Source of the DNA: Sphingobacterium sp. SGG-5
Lineage (GTDB): Bacteria; Bacteroidota; Bacteroidia; Sphingobacteriales; Sphingobacteriaceae
Assembly (NCBI RefSeq): GCF_011043525.1
Contig: NZ_JAAKGO010000003.1
Coordinates: 62,001-126,000 of the forward strand
Direction of reading: 5' to 3'
Length of the DNA stretch: 64,000 bases
Shown: positions 36,070-44,856 of the stretch, piece after piece
Position numbering within the stretch: position 1 is the first letter of the stretch
Layout of the letters: the number at the start of each line of letters is the position of its first letter
Translations under genes and position numbers: made by a program
The notes under the pieces: model-generated
Seen by the model: the letters and a program-made list of their open reading frames with translations, nothing else
What the model was told of the DNA's origin: nothing
Database searches by the model: none

Positions 36070-36356
36070 ATTATCGCTTGGTTATCCTATTGCAGGCTCA
36101 AAAAGAAATGGCAGATGCGGTAGATTGGTATGAAGAGCAACAGATAGGGTTGGGGGAGAGATTTATTGTGTTTGTTGAAGGCTTCCTGAGGAGGATTGTC
36201 CAAAATCCTTTGCATTTCCCTGAGAAAAAGACGCCTTTCAGAGAGGCTTATGTCAAGGATTTTCCTTACTTGATTATCTATCGTGTCTATAATGACGAAG
36301 TCGTAGTGTATTCAGTCTTTCACACCAAGCAAAGTCCAAAGAAGAAATATTTGTAG
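36066..36356 (+). CDS. ParE/RelE-superfamily toxin
   Basis: 96 aa. The family pattern is clear: LVILLQAQKEMADAVDWYEEQ, LGERFIVFVEGFLRRIVQNP, FREAYVKDFPYLIIYRVYND, and VVYSVFHTKQSPKKK near the end. It is predicted to poison gyrase (ParE type) or cut mRNA (RelE type); the sequence does not decide. It overlaps its antitoxin by 4 bp and is the only complete toxin of the three in this area. Confidence 0.85.
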   Translation: MNYRLVILLQAQKEMADAVDWYEEQQIGLGERFIVFVEGFLRRIVQNPLHFPEKKTPFREAYVKDFPYLIIYRVYNDEVVVYSVFHTKQSPKKKYL

Positions 36357-36444
36357 ATTTACTCTTCAGTTTTATTAGCGTTTCATCGTGTGCTTAATAT
36401 AATGAATAGTAAGGAACGCATTAGAATAATAGAAATTAAGAGTT

Positions 36445-36732
36445 ATGAAAAAAGTATCAGATTTTTTCAGAACAGAGGAGCGGATAAGTAAGCATCATGA
36501 TGATGCATACAAAGAGGTCGATATGACCATTCTTGATCTGTATCGTCTTATAAATCGGATTGAGGAAGAATTATTTGATGAAGAGGTCAAATATGAATAT
36601 CATGAAGATGATAAGCAATCAGAAATGGTCGAAGTAATCCGTTATAATCAAAAACAGGCTATAAAGGCATTAAGAGAGCGGGTGATGAATGAATTTTGGG
36701 AGTATTTCTACAATAAGGAACTGAAAGGCTAA
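36445..36732 (+). CDS. small helical protein of unknown function
   Basis: 95 aa, highly charged and probably all alpha-helical (LDLYRLINRIEEELFDEEVKY, NQKQAIKALRERVMNEFWEYF). No signal peptide, membrane helix or recognisable domain. It has a good start context and lies 88 bp after the toxin gene in the same direction, but is probably a separate unit. Confidence 0.5.
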   Translation: MKKVSDFFRTEERISKHHDDAYKEVDMTILDLYRLINRIEEELFDEEVKYEYHEDDKQSEMVEVIRYNQKQAIKALRERVMNEFWEYFYNKELKG

Positions 36733-36772
36733 TTGTCAATTGTAATTCTGAGGTCGTAAATTATTAAAAGAA

Positions 36773-37840
36773 TTGGATAAAAAGTACAAAATAGGCCTTA
36801 TCGGTTTTTCCATAGGAGGGCATGTGTTTCATGCGCCATTCATCGCAGAAAACGATCGTCTGGAATTGTATAAAGTGACGGCTCGAAAGCCGGAACAACA
36901 ACAGATGTTAGCTGAGCGCTATCCTGATGCAATAGGCGTGCTGTCCGCTGATGATATTATCAACGATCCTGAGGTGGATATCGTTGTTGTGGCAACCTCA
37001 AACGATGTACACTACAGCTTGGCCAAAGCTGCTTTGGAAGCGGGAAAGCACGTTGTTGTCGAGAAGCCATTTACCAATACCACGGCCGAGGGGGATGAGT
37101 TGATTGCCTTAGCAAAAGAAAAGAATCTCCTGCTGTCGGTACATCACAACGCACGTTTTCATTCGGATTTCAAGACAGTAAGAAAGGTTATCGATTCGGG
37201 TAGGCTGGGGCAAGTCGTCAACTACGAAGCCCGGTTTGATCGCTTCCGCAATTTCCTGAGACCGGGTGCCTGGCGGGAAGAGAACTTACCCGGGTCGGGT
37301 ATACATTATGACCTGGGGGCACACCTGATCGATCAGGCCTTGCAGCTATTTGGTCTTCCTGATTCGGTATTTGCCGATCTACGTGTACAGCGCGATGGGG
37401 CAAAGACTGTGGACGATTTTGAAATTATACTTTCCTATCCACGGCTGAAAGTGTCGCTGAAAGGGCAGATGTTGGCCAAAGAGCCTACACCACGTTTTGC
37501 CATCTATGGAATGAATGGCTGCTTTGTCAAACATGGGGTAGACCCGCAGGAAAACCTGCTGCGTGGCGGTGTGTGGCCGAACGACTGTACCGATTGGGGC
37601 GTGGAATATGAGGATAACTATGGCATCTTGTCGATTATGGAAAATGGACAAGATATCTCGGTACGTGTCCCCAGCGAAATAGGTTCCGGGCAAGATTTTT
37701 ATCAAAATATAGTTGCCGCATTAGATGGTAATGAGCCGCTGATCGTGCAGCCGGAGCAAGCTCGGGATGTGATCCGTATTTTGGAGCTGGCAGAGCAGTC
37801 GTGGAAAGAGCAACGCGTTGTAAAATTTGAAAATGACTGA
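36773..37840 (+). CDS. Gfo/Idh/MocA-family oxidoreductase
   Basis: 355 aa starting at TTG (36773); no ATG fits the conserved N-terminus DKKYKIGLIGFSIGGHVFHAPF. The Rossmann glycine motif is GFSIGGHVFHAPF. The NAD(P)-dehydrogenase signature EKPFTNT carries the catalytic-region Lys, followed by HHNARFHSDFKTV and SGIHYDLGAHLIDQAL. It oxidises or reduces a sugar or cyclitol with NAD(P). The substrate is not apparent from neighbours, and there is no signal peptide. Confidence 0.9.
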   Translation: MDKKYKIGLIGFSIGGHVFHAPFIAENDRLELYKVTARKPEQQQMLAERYPDAIGVLSADDIINDPEVDIVVVATSNDVHYSLAKAALEAGKHVVVEKPFTNTTAEGDELIALAKEKNLLLSVHHNARFHSDFKTVRKVIDSGRLGQVVNYEARFDRFRNFLRPGAWREENLPGSGIHYDLGAHLIDQALQLFGLPDSVFADLRVQRDGAKTVDDFEIILSYPRLKVSLKGQMLAKEPTPRFAIYGMNGCFVKHGVDPQENLLRGGVWPNDCTDWGVEYEDNYGILSIMENGQDISVRVPSEIGSGQDFYQNIVAALDGNEPLIVQPEQARDVIRILELAEQSWKEQRVVKFEND

Positions 37841-37880
37841 TTATTGATGATTTTTTAACTTTTAATTTTGACTTTTTAAT

Positions 37881-39077
37881 TTGAACAGTTACGACGCTAT
37901 TATTATAGGAGGGGGCGCATGCGGATTGATGTGCGCTGTGCAGGCAGGTCTGTTGGGTAAGAAGACGCTTGTCTTAGAACGGAATGATAAACCCGGTGCG
38001 AAAATCCTGATATCTGGTGGCGGACGTTGTAATTTTACGAATCTGTATACTTCTCCAGAAAATTTTGTATCGGAAAATCCTAAATTCCTGAATACCGTCT
38101 TTGCGCAATGGACAGTAGACGATACCCTGGCTTTTTTTGAAAATTTTGGAGGAATAAAGGGGAAAGAGAAGACCCTTGGTCAACTGTTCCCCTTGACCAA
38201 TAAGGCCAAAGATATTGTGGCAACATTTACGCGATTGCTCTATGAAACTGGTCAGGATATTTGGCTCAATGCTCGGGTGCAGTCGGTCGATGCGGTGGAT
38301 GCTGGGTATACCGTCACCTTTGAACGGGAAGGAAAGGAACGAACCTTGCAGTCGGCCAAAGTTGTCTTCGCCTCTGGAGGTCTGCCTGTAGCTAAGCTCG
38401 GGGCTTCCGACCTGGCTTTAAAGACAGCACGTAAATTCGGATTGGAGGTTATACCCACAGCTCCGGCACTCGTTCCATTGACGATTACGGGCAAGGAGGC
38501 GGGTTGGTATGCTTCATTGGCTGGAAATTCCGTTTTTGCACGGGTGTACAACGAGAAGATAGCTTTCGAGGAGAACATTTTGTTTACGCATTGGGGGTTA
38601 AGTGGTCCGGCGATATTGCAGATTTCGTCTTATTGGCGGACGAGCGAGACATTTACCATTGATCTTTTGCCCAAGTTTAAGATGGATGATTTGATCCGAC
38701 AGGAACGGCATGCAGGTGGCAAACGTACCGTTGGGCAGTTATTGAACGACCATTTTACCAAAAAGATGGTGGATGCCTGGGCTAAGTTCCTACCGATAAC
38801 GACTAAGATTGCTTCGTTGAGCAAAGCGGATGCAGCGCTTATCGCAGAAACGATACATCGCTTTCAGGTCAAGCCTGCTGGGGATAAAGGTTATGATAAA
38901 GCGGAAGTGATGCGTGGTGGTGTGTCAACAGCCGAACTTCATCCAAAGACTTTGGAAGCCAAGAAGTACCGGGGACTGTATTTTGGTGGCGAGGCTGTGG
39001 ATATTACTGGTTGGCTTGGGGGGTACAATTTCCAATGGGCCTGGGCTGCGGGATATGCTATTGCCCAGGATTTGTGA
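37881..39077 (+). CDS. FAD-dependent oxidoreductase, HI0933/BaiN (aminoacetone oxidase-like) family
   Basis: 398 aa, starting at TTG 37881 (MNSYDAIIIGGGACGLMCAV). FAD-binding motifs are GGGACGLMCAVQAG, PGAKILISGGGRCNFTN and the C-terminal FGGEAVDITGWLGGYNFQWAW. These are diagnostic for the HI0933-like flavoprotein family. The physiological substrate of this family is mostly unknown. It follows the Gfo/Idh/MocA gene by 40 bp. Confidence 0.9.
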   Translation: MNSYDAIIIGGGACGLMCAVQAGLLGKKTLVLERNDKPGAKILISGGGRCNFTNLYTSPENFVSENPKFLNTVFAQWTVDDTLAFFENFGGIKGKEKTLGQLFPLTNKAKDIVATFTRLLYETGQDIWLNARVQSVDAVDAGYTVTFEREGKERTLQSAKVVFASGGLPVAKLGASDLALKTARKFGLEVIPTAPALVPLTITGKEAGWYASLAGNSVFARVYNEKIAFEENILFTHWGLSGPAILQISSYWRTSETFTIDLLPKFKMDDLIRQERHAGGKRTVGQLLNDHFTKKMVDAWAKFLPITTKIASLSKADAALIAETIHRFQVKPAGDKGYDKAEVMRGGVSTAELHPKTLEAKKYRGLYFGGEAVDITGWLGGYNFQWAWAAGYAIAQDL

Positions 39078-39452
39078 TAGGGCAATCGGGTCTTCATCAT
39101 TTTTTTTCCATCGCTCATCCTCTCCGTCGCTGCCGCGACATGGCCCTACTTTTTTTCCGCAAAAAAGATAGGCAAAAAACTCGCCGCTGTACCCAGATGC
39201 TACAATGGTAGTGCTTCCTCCTACAACCCGCATCTGGCTAAGGCGGCATTTTAGCCAAACGGAGAGCTTGTGCGACCTGCATAACGCAAGACCGGATTGC
39301 CCCCGGGATTTGTTATTGTTCTTTTCTGTTTCCCGATATTTTCTATATCTTGCGGTAATTATTGATAAACCGTTCTGTGCACCTTATTGATTTGCGTATT
39401 CGTTAAGTCATATTATAGGCGTCAACAATTAAAAAAAACAACAGTTATTCTA
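39078..39452. other. gene-free stretch with a palindromic interspersed-type sequence
   Basis: 375 bp without a supported gene. A hairpin is formed by CCAGATGC (39193-39200) and GCATCTGG (39230-39237) with an inner GTAG/CTAC pair. GGCTAA/TTAGCC (39236-39256) gives a second, adjoining one. The GC content here differs from the flanks, and the short frames across it look like chance. It resembles the non-coding interspersed repeats of Sphingobacteria, but only one copy is in the window. Confidence 0.45.
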
Positions 39453-40748
39453 ATGAAAAAGAAGAAGTTAGCACTGCATTGGAAAATTATATTAGGCATT
39501 TTATTCGGGATTATAGCTGGTATATTTTTTATACAGTTTGCATGGGGAAAAGAGTTTGTCGTCAACTGGATCAAGCCCTTTGGAACGATCTTTATTAACT
39601 TGTTGAAACTGATTGCTATCCCATTGATCATAGCTTCCTTGATTAAGGGTATTTCGGACTTAAAAGATATAAGCCAGTTGTCGAAAATGGGTATGCGGAC
39701 TTTGGGAATTTATATCTTTACAACGGTAATGGCGATTGGTGTGGGACTTATTTTAGTCAATGTCATTCAGCCCGGTAACTTTATTTCAGATGAAACGCGG
39801 ACGGACATGTTGGGTACTTTTGGAGGGACCGTCGGTGAAAAGATGCTGGAGGTCGAAACGGTCAAACAACAAGGGCCCTTGCAACCTTTGGTGGATATTG
39901 TACCGGAGAATATCTTTGAGTCGGCAAGCTCCAATGGCAATATGCTTCAAGTCATCTTTTTTACCATTCTTTGTGGTGTCGGGTTGGTTCTTTTGCCGGA
40001 AGATAAGAGTTCGCCTGTCAAGAAAATTTTTGATTCGGCCAACGAGCTTGTACTCAAATTGGTAGATATCATTATGCTGTCGGCGCCGTTTGGTGTGTTT
40101 GCCTTGATGGCCAGCTTGGTTGCTGAGTCGCCCTCTGCGGATATTTTTGTAGCCTTAGGTATGTATGGACTGACGGTCTTGTTGGGATTGGTTATCTTGG
40201 TCTTTGGGGTGTATGGTGCCTTACTCAAATTTTTGGGAAAGGCAAATGTTATGGAGTTTTACCGCAAGTTTGCGCCAGCCCAGCTGGTTGCATTTTCGAC
40301 AAGCTCCAGTGCTGCCACCCTTCCTGTCACGATGGAACGTGTCGAGGAGCATATCGGTGTCCATAAGGAAGTGAGTAGTTTTGTGCTTCCTATTGGGGCT
40401 ACGGTGAATATGGACGGTACGAGCCTTTACCAAGGTGTTGCCGCCGTGTTTATTGCACAGGTTTTTGGTTATGACCTGACGCTGATGCAACAGCTTTCCA
40501 TTTTAATGACGGCTACGTTGGCATCGATCGGAGCGGCGGCTGTGCCGGGTGCAGGTATCTTGATGTTGGTGATTGTGCTGGAATCCATAGGTATCAATCC
40601 TGCGGGAATTGCTTTGATTTTTGCGGTGGATCGTCCTTTGGACATGTGTCGTACCGCAGTAAATGTAACTGGCGATGCGATCGTATCCGTAATCATCAAC
40701 AGATCTACCGGACGTGAATTAACGCCCACGGCCGAGGATATGGATTAA
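39453..40748 (+). CDS. dicarboxylate/amino acid:cation symporter (DAACS family)
   Basis: 431 aa from the ATG at 39453 (MKKKKLALHWKIILG); the longer frame adds an unlikely leader. There are eight or so membrane spans plus the two re-entrant hairpins. Family motifs are AFSTSSSAATLPVTMERVEE (serine-rich loop), GATVNMDGTSLYQGVAAVFIAQ and DRPLDMCRTAVNVTGD. It imports glutamate, aspartate or C4-dicarboxylates with sodium or protons (GltP/GltT/DctA relatives). Its stop overlaps the convergent small gene by 4 bp. Confidence 0.93.
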   Translation: MKKKKLALHWKIILGILFGIIAGIFFIQFAWGKEFVVNWIKPFGTIFINLLKLIAIPLIIASLIKGISDLKDISQLSKMGMRTLGIYIFTTVMAIGVGLILVNVIQPGNFISDETRTDMLGTFGGTVGEKMLEVETVKQQGPLQPLVDIVPENIFESASSNGNMLQVIFFTILCGVGLVLLPEDKSSPVKKIFDSANELVLKLVDIIMLSAPFGVFALMASLVAESPSADIFVALGMYGLTVLLGLVILVFGVYGALLKFLGKANVMEFYRKFAPAQLVAFSTSSSAATLPVTMERVEEHIGVHKEVSSFVLPIGATVNMDGTSLYQGVAAVFIAQVFGYDLTLMQQLSILMTATLASIGAAAVPGAGILMLVIVLESIGINPAGIALIFAVDRPLDMCRTAVNVTGDAIVSVIINRSTGRELTPTAEDMD

Positions 40749-40936
40749 CGAGAGTACGCCTTAAGTAATGGTTCATATTCCTCAAACCGATGTTCGCGAA
40801 TTGGGCGGACATAAGGTTCTGTTTTGAAATACAGAACCAATGCTGGACTAATGTTATTATACCTTTCGACAAACTCGTATCGAATGAGTTCTCCGTTCTT
40901 GATACGTTGTTTTATTTTATTGTGATACGGATACAT
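40745..40936 (-). CDS. small conserved-looking hypothetical protein
   Basis: 63 aa (MYPYHNKIKQRIKNGELIRYEF). Strongly basic N-terminus, aromatic-rich middle (RYNNISPALVLYF) and no signal peptide. It starts inside the last 20 bp of purL in another frame, so translation may be coupled. I do not recognise the family. Confidence 0.55.
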   Translation of the reverse strand: MYPYHNKIKQRIKNGELIRYEFVERYNNISPALVLYFKTEPYVRPIREHRFEEYEPLLKAYSR

Positions 40937-43900
40937 TCTCCTCAATCCATTTTCGGGCGTTGACAAAGGCTTCCAGCCATGGTGATACTTCATCTTGGCG
41001 ACCCTCTGGATAGTGCGCCCAATGCCATTGGAAAACCGAACGTTCAATATGCGGCATGGTCACTAAGTGTCGACCAGTGCGGTCACATAGCATCGCTGTA
41101 CTGAAGGCAGAACCGTTTGGATGGTGTGGGTATTCTTTATACCCATATTTAGCAACAATATTATAGTGGTCTTCGGTATAAGGCAAATCAAACTTTCCTT
41201 CGCCATGTGAAATCCAAACCCCCAAAGTTGTGCCGGCTAAGGTCTCTAACATGACCGAATTGTTTTCCTGTATTTTTACGGAGACAAAATTACACTCGTG
41301 CTTTTGTGAGGTGTTGTGAAGCATTTTCCCGTGTTTTTCGTGATCCGGATTAATCAGTTCCAGTTCCATGAACAACTGACATCCGTTACAGATACCTACC
41401 GAAAGAGTATCCGGGCGGGCGAAGAAATTGTCAAGTGCTTTCTTTGCTTTTTCATTGTATAAGAAAGCACCTGCCCAGCCTTTGGCAGAGCCCAAGACAT
41501 CGGAGTTGGAAAAACCACCGACGGTGCCGATGAACTGAACATCTTCTAATGTTTCCCGACCCGATATCAGGTCCGTCATATGCACATCTTTTACATCAAA
41601 TCCCGCCAAGTACATGGCATTCGCCATTTCCCGCTCGGAGTTGGATCCTTTTTCCCGGATAATAGCCGCCTTTGGGCGAGGTTTTGCCCCGTCGATAACT
41701 GGCTTTTTCCCGGTAAAATGTGTCGGGAAGGTATAACGAAGCGGTTGGTTTTTGTAGTTGTTGTACCGCTCTTGTGCCATCCCGTTTTTAGATTGTTTTT
41801 GATCGAGCAGGAACGATGTTTTGTACCAGGTATCCCGTGTTTCAGCAATATCGAAGGTAAACACATCGGCATTATTCTTAAACTGTACGGTGGTTCCTTC
41901 TATAGCTTGGCCAATCTTCACCGCTGCTACACCAGCTTGTGCAAAAGAAGCTTCGAATGCAGCATCGTCTTTCGCTTGCAGCACAAGGGCTATGTTCTCA
42001 TTAAAGAGTACTTTGGCGGTATCTGCCTCGCCAAGGTCGGACAGATCATACTCGGCAGCCAGATTGACATCTGCGAAGGTCATTTCCAACAAGGTGGTAA
42101 TCAATCCGCCAGATCCTATATCGTGTCCTGCCGCTACCTGATCCGCTAAGATCAATTGTTGGACGGTATTAAAAGCTGTTTTGAAATAGACCGCGTCTTG
42201 AATGGTTGGTGCTTCTTTCCCTATTTTATTTAAAATCTGGGCAAAAGAGGATCCGCCTAATTTGAAACTGTCTTTGGATAAATTGATGTAGTAAATAGAA
42301 CCCGCTTCTTTTTTCAATACCGGTTCAACCACCTTCGTAATATCCGTACAATTTCCCGCGGCGGAGATGATAACCGTTCCTGGAGCGATGACATCCTGTC
42401 CATTCGGATATTTTTGCTTCATGGACAAGGAGTCCTTGCCTGTCGGAATATTAATACCCAATTCGATCGCAAAATCCGAACAAGCCTGGACCGCCTTATA
42501 TAGACGTGCATCTTCCCCCTCATTGTTACAGGCCCACATCCAGTTGGCGGATAGGGAAATACCTGACAAACCATTTTTGATCGGTGCAAAAACAATGTTT
42601 GACAGCGACTCGGCGATAGCCGTGCGGCTTGCCGCTGCCGGATCGATAATCCCTGCAACCGGCGTATGACCTACGGTTGTTGCAATACCTTCTTTACCTT
42701 TATAATCCAATGCCATGACACCCACATTATTTAGTGGTAGTTGCAAAGGGCCTACACATTGTTGTTTGGCGACACGGCCTCCGACACAACGGTCCACCTT
42801 GTTGGTCAACCAATCTTTGGCCGCAACGGCTTCTAACTGTAGTACTTGATTGAGGTAAGCTGGGATATTATCGGTGGTATATTTCAAATCAGCGTAGTTC
42901 CTTTCGACGGTTTGGTCACGCATGTATGTTTTTGGTGAAGAACCAAAAAAGTCTTCCAATGCATAGTCCATTGGCTTTTCGCCCGTAGTTTGGGACTGGA
43001 AAGTAAAGCGGTGATCTCCGGTGACATCGCCAACGGTATACATCGGCGCACGCTCGCGCTCGGCTACCCGTTTTAAGGTCTCGATGTCTTTCTCGGCGAT
43101 GACCAGCCCCATACGTTCCTGTGATTCGTTGCCAATGATTTCTTTTGCGGAAAGTGTAGGGTCGCCTACAGGCAGTGCATCCAGATCAATCAGGCCCCCG
43201 GTATCTTCCACCAATTCAGAAAGACAGTTTAAATGCCCGCCTGCGCCATGGTCGTGAATGGATACAATCGGGTTGTGATCCGACTCGACCAAGCCACGGA
43301 CGGCGTTGGCAGCACGCTTTTGCATCTCTGGGTTCGACCGTTGGATAGCGTTCAATTCAATACCTGAACCAAAAGCTCCGGTATCTGCAGAAGAAACTGC
43401 TGCGCCACCCATACCTATGCGGTAGTTTTCACCGCCCAGAATGACGATTTTATCACCGGTTTGTGGCGTATGTTTTTTGGCTTGGTCTAACTTGCCATAA
43501 CCGACACCGCCAGCTTGCATAATAACCTTGTCGTAGCCCAGTTTACGGCCATTCTCTTCGTGTTCGAAAGTCAGCACCGACCCTGTGATCAAGGGCTGGC
43601 CAAATTTATTGCCAAAGTCAGAAGCACCATTGGATGCTTTGATCAGGATATCCATGGGTGTCTGGTAAAGCCATTGACGCTCGTCCATTGCTGTCTCCCA
43701 GTTTCTCGGATTTACTTTTTCATTCGGAAGCTCTGTAATTGTTCCCTGTTCTACACGTAAAGGGGTTTGCTCCAATCTTGAATAAGCCGTCATATAGATG
43801 GCTGTACCCGCTAAAGGAATCGCGCCTTGTCCACCAGCCAAGCGGTCGCGTATCTCCCCGCCGGATCCTGTCGCGGCACCGGAAAACGGTTCGACGGTCG

Positions 43901-44657
43901 TGGGGAAGTTGTGTGTTTCGGCTTTCACCGATAAGACCGATTCAAATTCCTTTTCTTCGTAAAAGTCCGGTTTATCTGCCGATTTTGGGGCAAACTGGGT
44001 GACTTTGGGGCCTTTGATAAAAGCCACATTATCTTTATAAGCGGAAACAATATCATTGGGATTTGTCGCCGACGTTTTCTTGATTAACTTAAACAAAGAA
44101 GAAGGCTGTTCTTCACCATCAATAATGAATGTTCCGTTGAATATCTTGTGACGGCAGTGCTCTGAATTGGCTTGCGAAAAAGCAAATACTTCGGAGTCGG
44201 TTAGCTTACGACCCAATTTGCTGGATAAATTATCCAGGTAAGCCACTTCTTCGGGGTTTAATGCCAATCCCTCCGATTTATTGTAGGCATCGATATCGTC
44301 GATTTCCAAAATCGGTTCGGGTTCGATATCGATGGTATACATCTCCTGCGTCAAGGCGTTGTATTTCTGAGAGATCATCGGATCGAAATCATTGAAATCA
44401 GCAGGTACCGGTTGAAATTCCTCCATGCGGACAATGCCTTGGATCCCCATGTTTTGGGTGATCTCTACCGCATTGGTGCTCCAAGGTGTAACCATGGCTG
44501 TCCGGGGACCCACATACCAATGTTCAAGGGTCTCTTGATCTAATTTTTTAGCGTTTCCGAAAAGCCAGTTGAGTTTGTTAATGTCTTCTTGTGATAAAGA
44601 GTGTACACTTTGAACACCGTATACCGTGTTCGATGGGTTCTCAAAGAAATGGATCAT
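40917..44657 (-). CDS. purL: phosphoribosylformylglycinamidine synthase, single-chain form
   Basis: 1246 aa, long single-chain FGAR amidotransferase of purine synthesis. It converts FGAR, glutamine and ATP to FGAM. In order: PurS-like N-terminus, linker, the two AIR-synthase halves (SQANSEHCRHKIFNG; TGSGGEIRDRLAGGQGA; DHGAGGHLNCLSELVED; TPVAGIIDPAAASRTAIAES) and the C-terminal glutaminase with Cys in VGICNGCQLFMELELI and WISHGEGKF. It is divergent from pheT, with promoter module B between them. Confidence 0.97.
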   Translation of the reverse strand: MIHFFENPSNTVYGVQSVHSLSQEDINKLNWLFGNAKKLDQETLEHWYVGPRTAMVTPWSTNAVEITQNMGIQGIVRMEEFQPVPADFNDFDPMISQKYNALTQEMYTIDIEPEPILEIDDIDAYNKSEGLALNPEEVAYLDNLSSKLGRKLTDSEVFAFSQANSEHCRHKIFNGTFIIDGEEQPSSLFKLIKKTSATNPNDIVSAYKDNVAFIKGPKVTQFAPKSADKPDFYEEKEFESVLSVKAETHNFPTTVEPFSGAATGSGGEIRDRLAGGQGAIPLAGTAIYMTAYSRLEQTPLRVEQGTITELPNEKVNPRNWETAMDERQWLYQTPMDILIKASNGASDFGNKFGQPLITGSVLTFEHEENGRKLGYDKVIMQAGGVGYGKLDQAKKHTPQTGDKIVILGGENYRIGMGGAAVSSADTGAFGSGIELNAIQRSNPEMQKRAANAVRGLVESDHNPIVSIHDHGAGGHLNCLSELVEDTGGLIDLDALPVGDPTLSAKEIIGNESQERMGLVIAEKDIETLKRVAERERAPMYTVGDVTGDHRFTFQSQTTGEKPMDYALEDFFGSSPKTYMRDQTVERNYADLKYTTDNIPAYLNQVLQLEAVAAKDWLTNKVDRCVGGRVAKQQCVGPLQLPLNNVGVMALDYKGKEGIATTVGHTPVAGIIDPAAASRTAIAESLSNIVFAPIKNGLSGISLSANWMWACNNEGEDARLYKAVQACSDFAIELGINIPTGKDSLSMKQKYPNGQDVIAPGTVIISAAGNCTDITKVVEPVLKKEAGSIYYINLSKDSFKLGGSSFAQILNKIGKEAPTIQDAVYFKTAFNTVQQLILADQVAAGHDIGSGGLITTLLEMTFADVNLAAEYDLSDLGEADTAKVLFNENIALVLQAKDDAAFEASFAQAGVAAVKIGQAIEGTTVQFKNNADVFTFDIAETRDTWYKTSFLLDQKQSKNGMAQERYNNYKNQPLRYTFPTHFTGKKPVIDGAKPRPKAAIIREKGSNSEREMANAMYLAGFDVKDVHMTDLISGRETLEDVQFIGTVGGFSNSDVLGSAKGWAGAFLYNEKAKKALDNFFARPDTLSVGICNGCQLFMELELINPDHEKHGKMLHNTSQKHECNFVSVKIQENNSVMLETLAGTTLGVWISHGEGKFDLPYTEDHYNIVAKYGYKEYPHHPNGSAFSTAMLCDRTGRHLVTMPHIERSVFQWHWAHYPEGRQDEVSPWLEAFVNARKWIEENVSVSQ

Positions 44658-44727
44658 TATGGATATGTGTATTGAACGTTCTTCAAATTAAAAGACAAAG
44701 TTACGGAATATTTTCTATACAAAACCC

Positions 44728-44837
44728 TATATTTCCTCTATAAAAATAAACCTTCAAAGGCAGAGGAGAGATCGACAAATTCATTTTATATGTAACGTAA
44801 TCATATTGCATATAAAAATGAATTTGTCTAAGTTTGT
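44728..44837 (+). promoter_or_regulatory. structured promoter module, copy B (upstream of pheT)
   Basis: This is the second copy of the 34309-34419 element. The left part is nearly identical (CCTCT, AAGGCAGAGGAGAG). The inverted-repeat arms (44774-44792 and 44809-44828) have different bases from copy A yet still pair almost perfectly. TAAGTTTG (44829-44836) follows immediately, with TTG at 44806-44808, again 20 bp upstream. Transcription would start about 15 bp before the pheT ATG at 44857. Confidence 0.8.
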
Positions 44838-44856
44838 TTGCTCAAAAACAATAAAA

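Noticed and set aside
39181..39245. tRNA gene
   Set aside because: The hairpin CCAGATGC/GCATCTGG suggested a cloverleaf, but there is no acceptor/T-arm layout, no GTTCGA-type T loop and no CCA-proximal stem.
39205..39390. 61-codon plus-strand frame downstream of the BaiN-like gene
   Set aside because: It spans the palindromic repeat-like sequence, has no good ribosome-binding site and reads as repeat-derived sequence.
41580..42149. 189-codon plus-strand frame inside purL
   Set aside because: It is antisense to the conserved PurL core and translates to cysteine/histidine-rich sequence without a domain.
44730..44828. T-box leader upstream of pheT
   Set aside because: The presence of the same module upstream of an antitoxin gene and a promoter downstream of the hairpin mean it is not a leader of the pheT message; T-box sequence is also absent.
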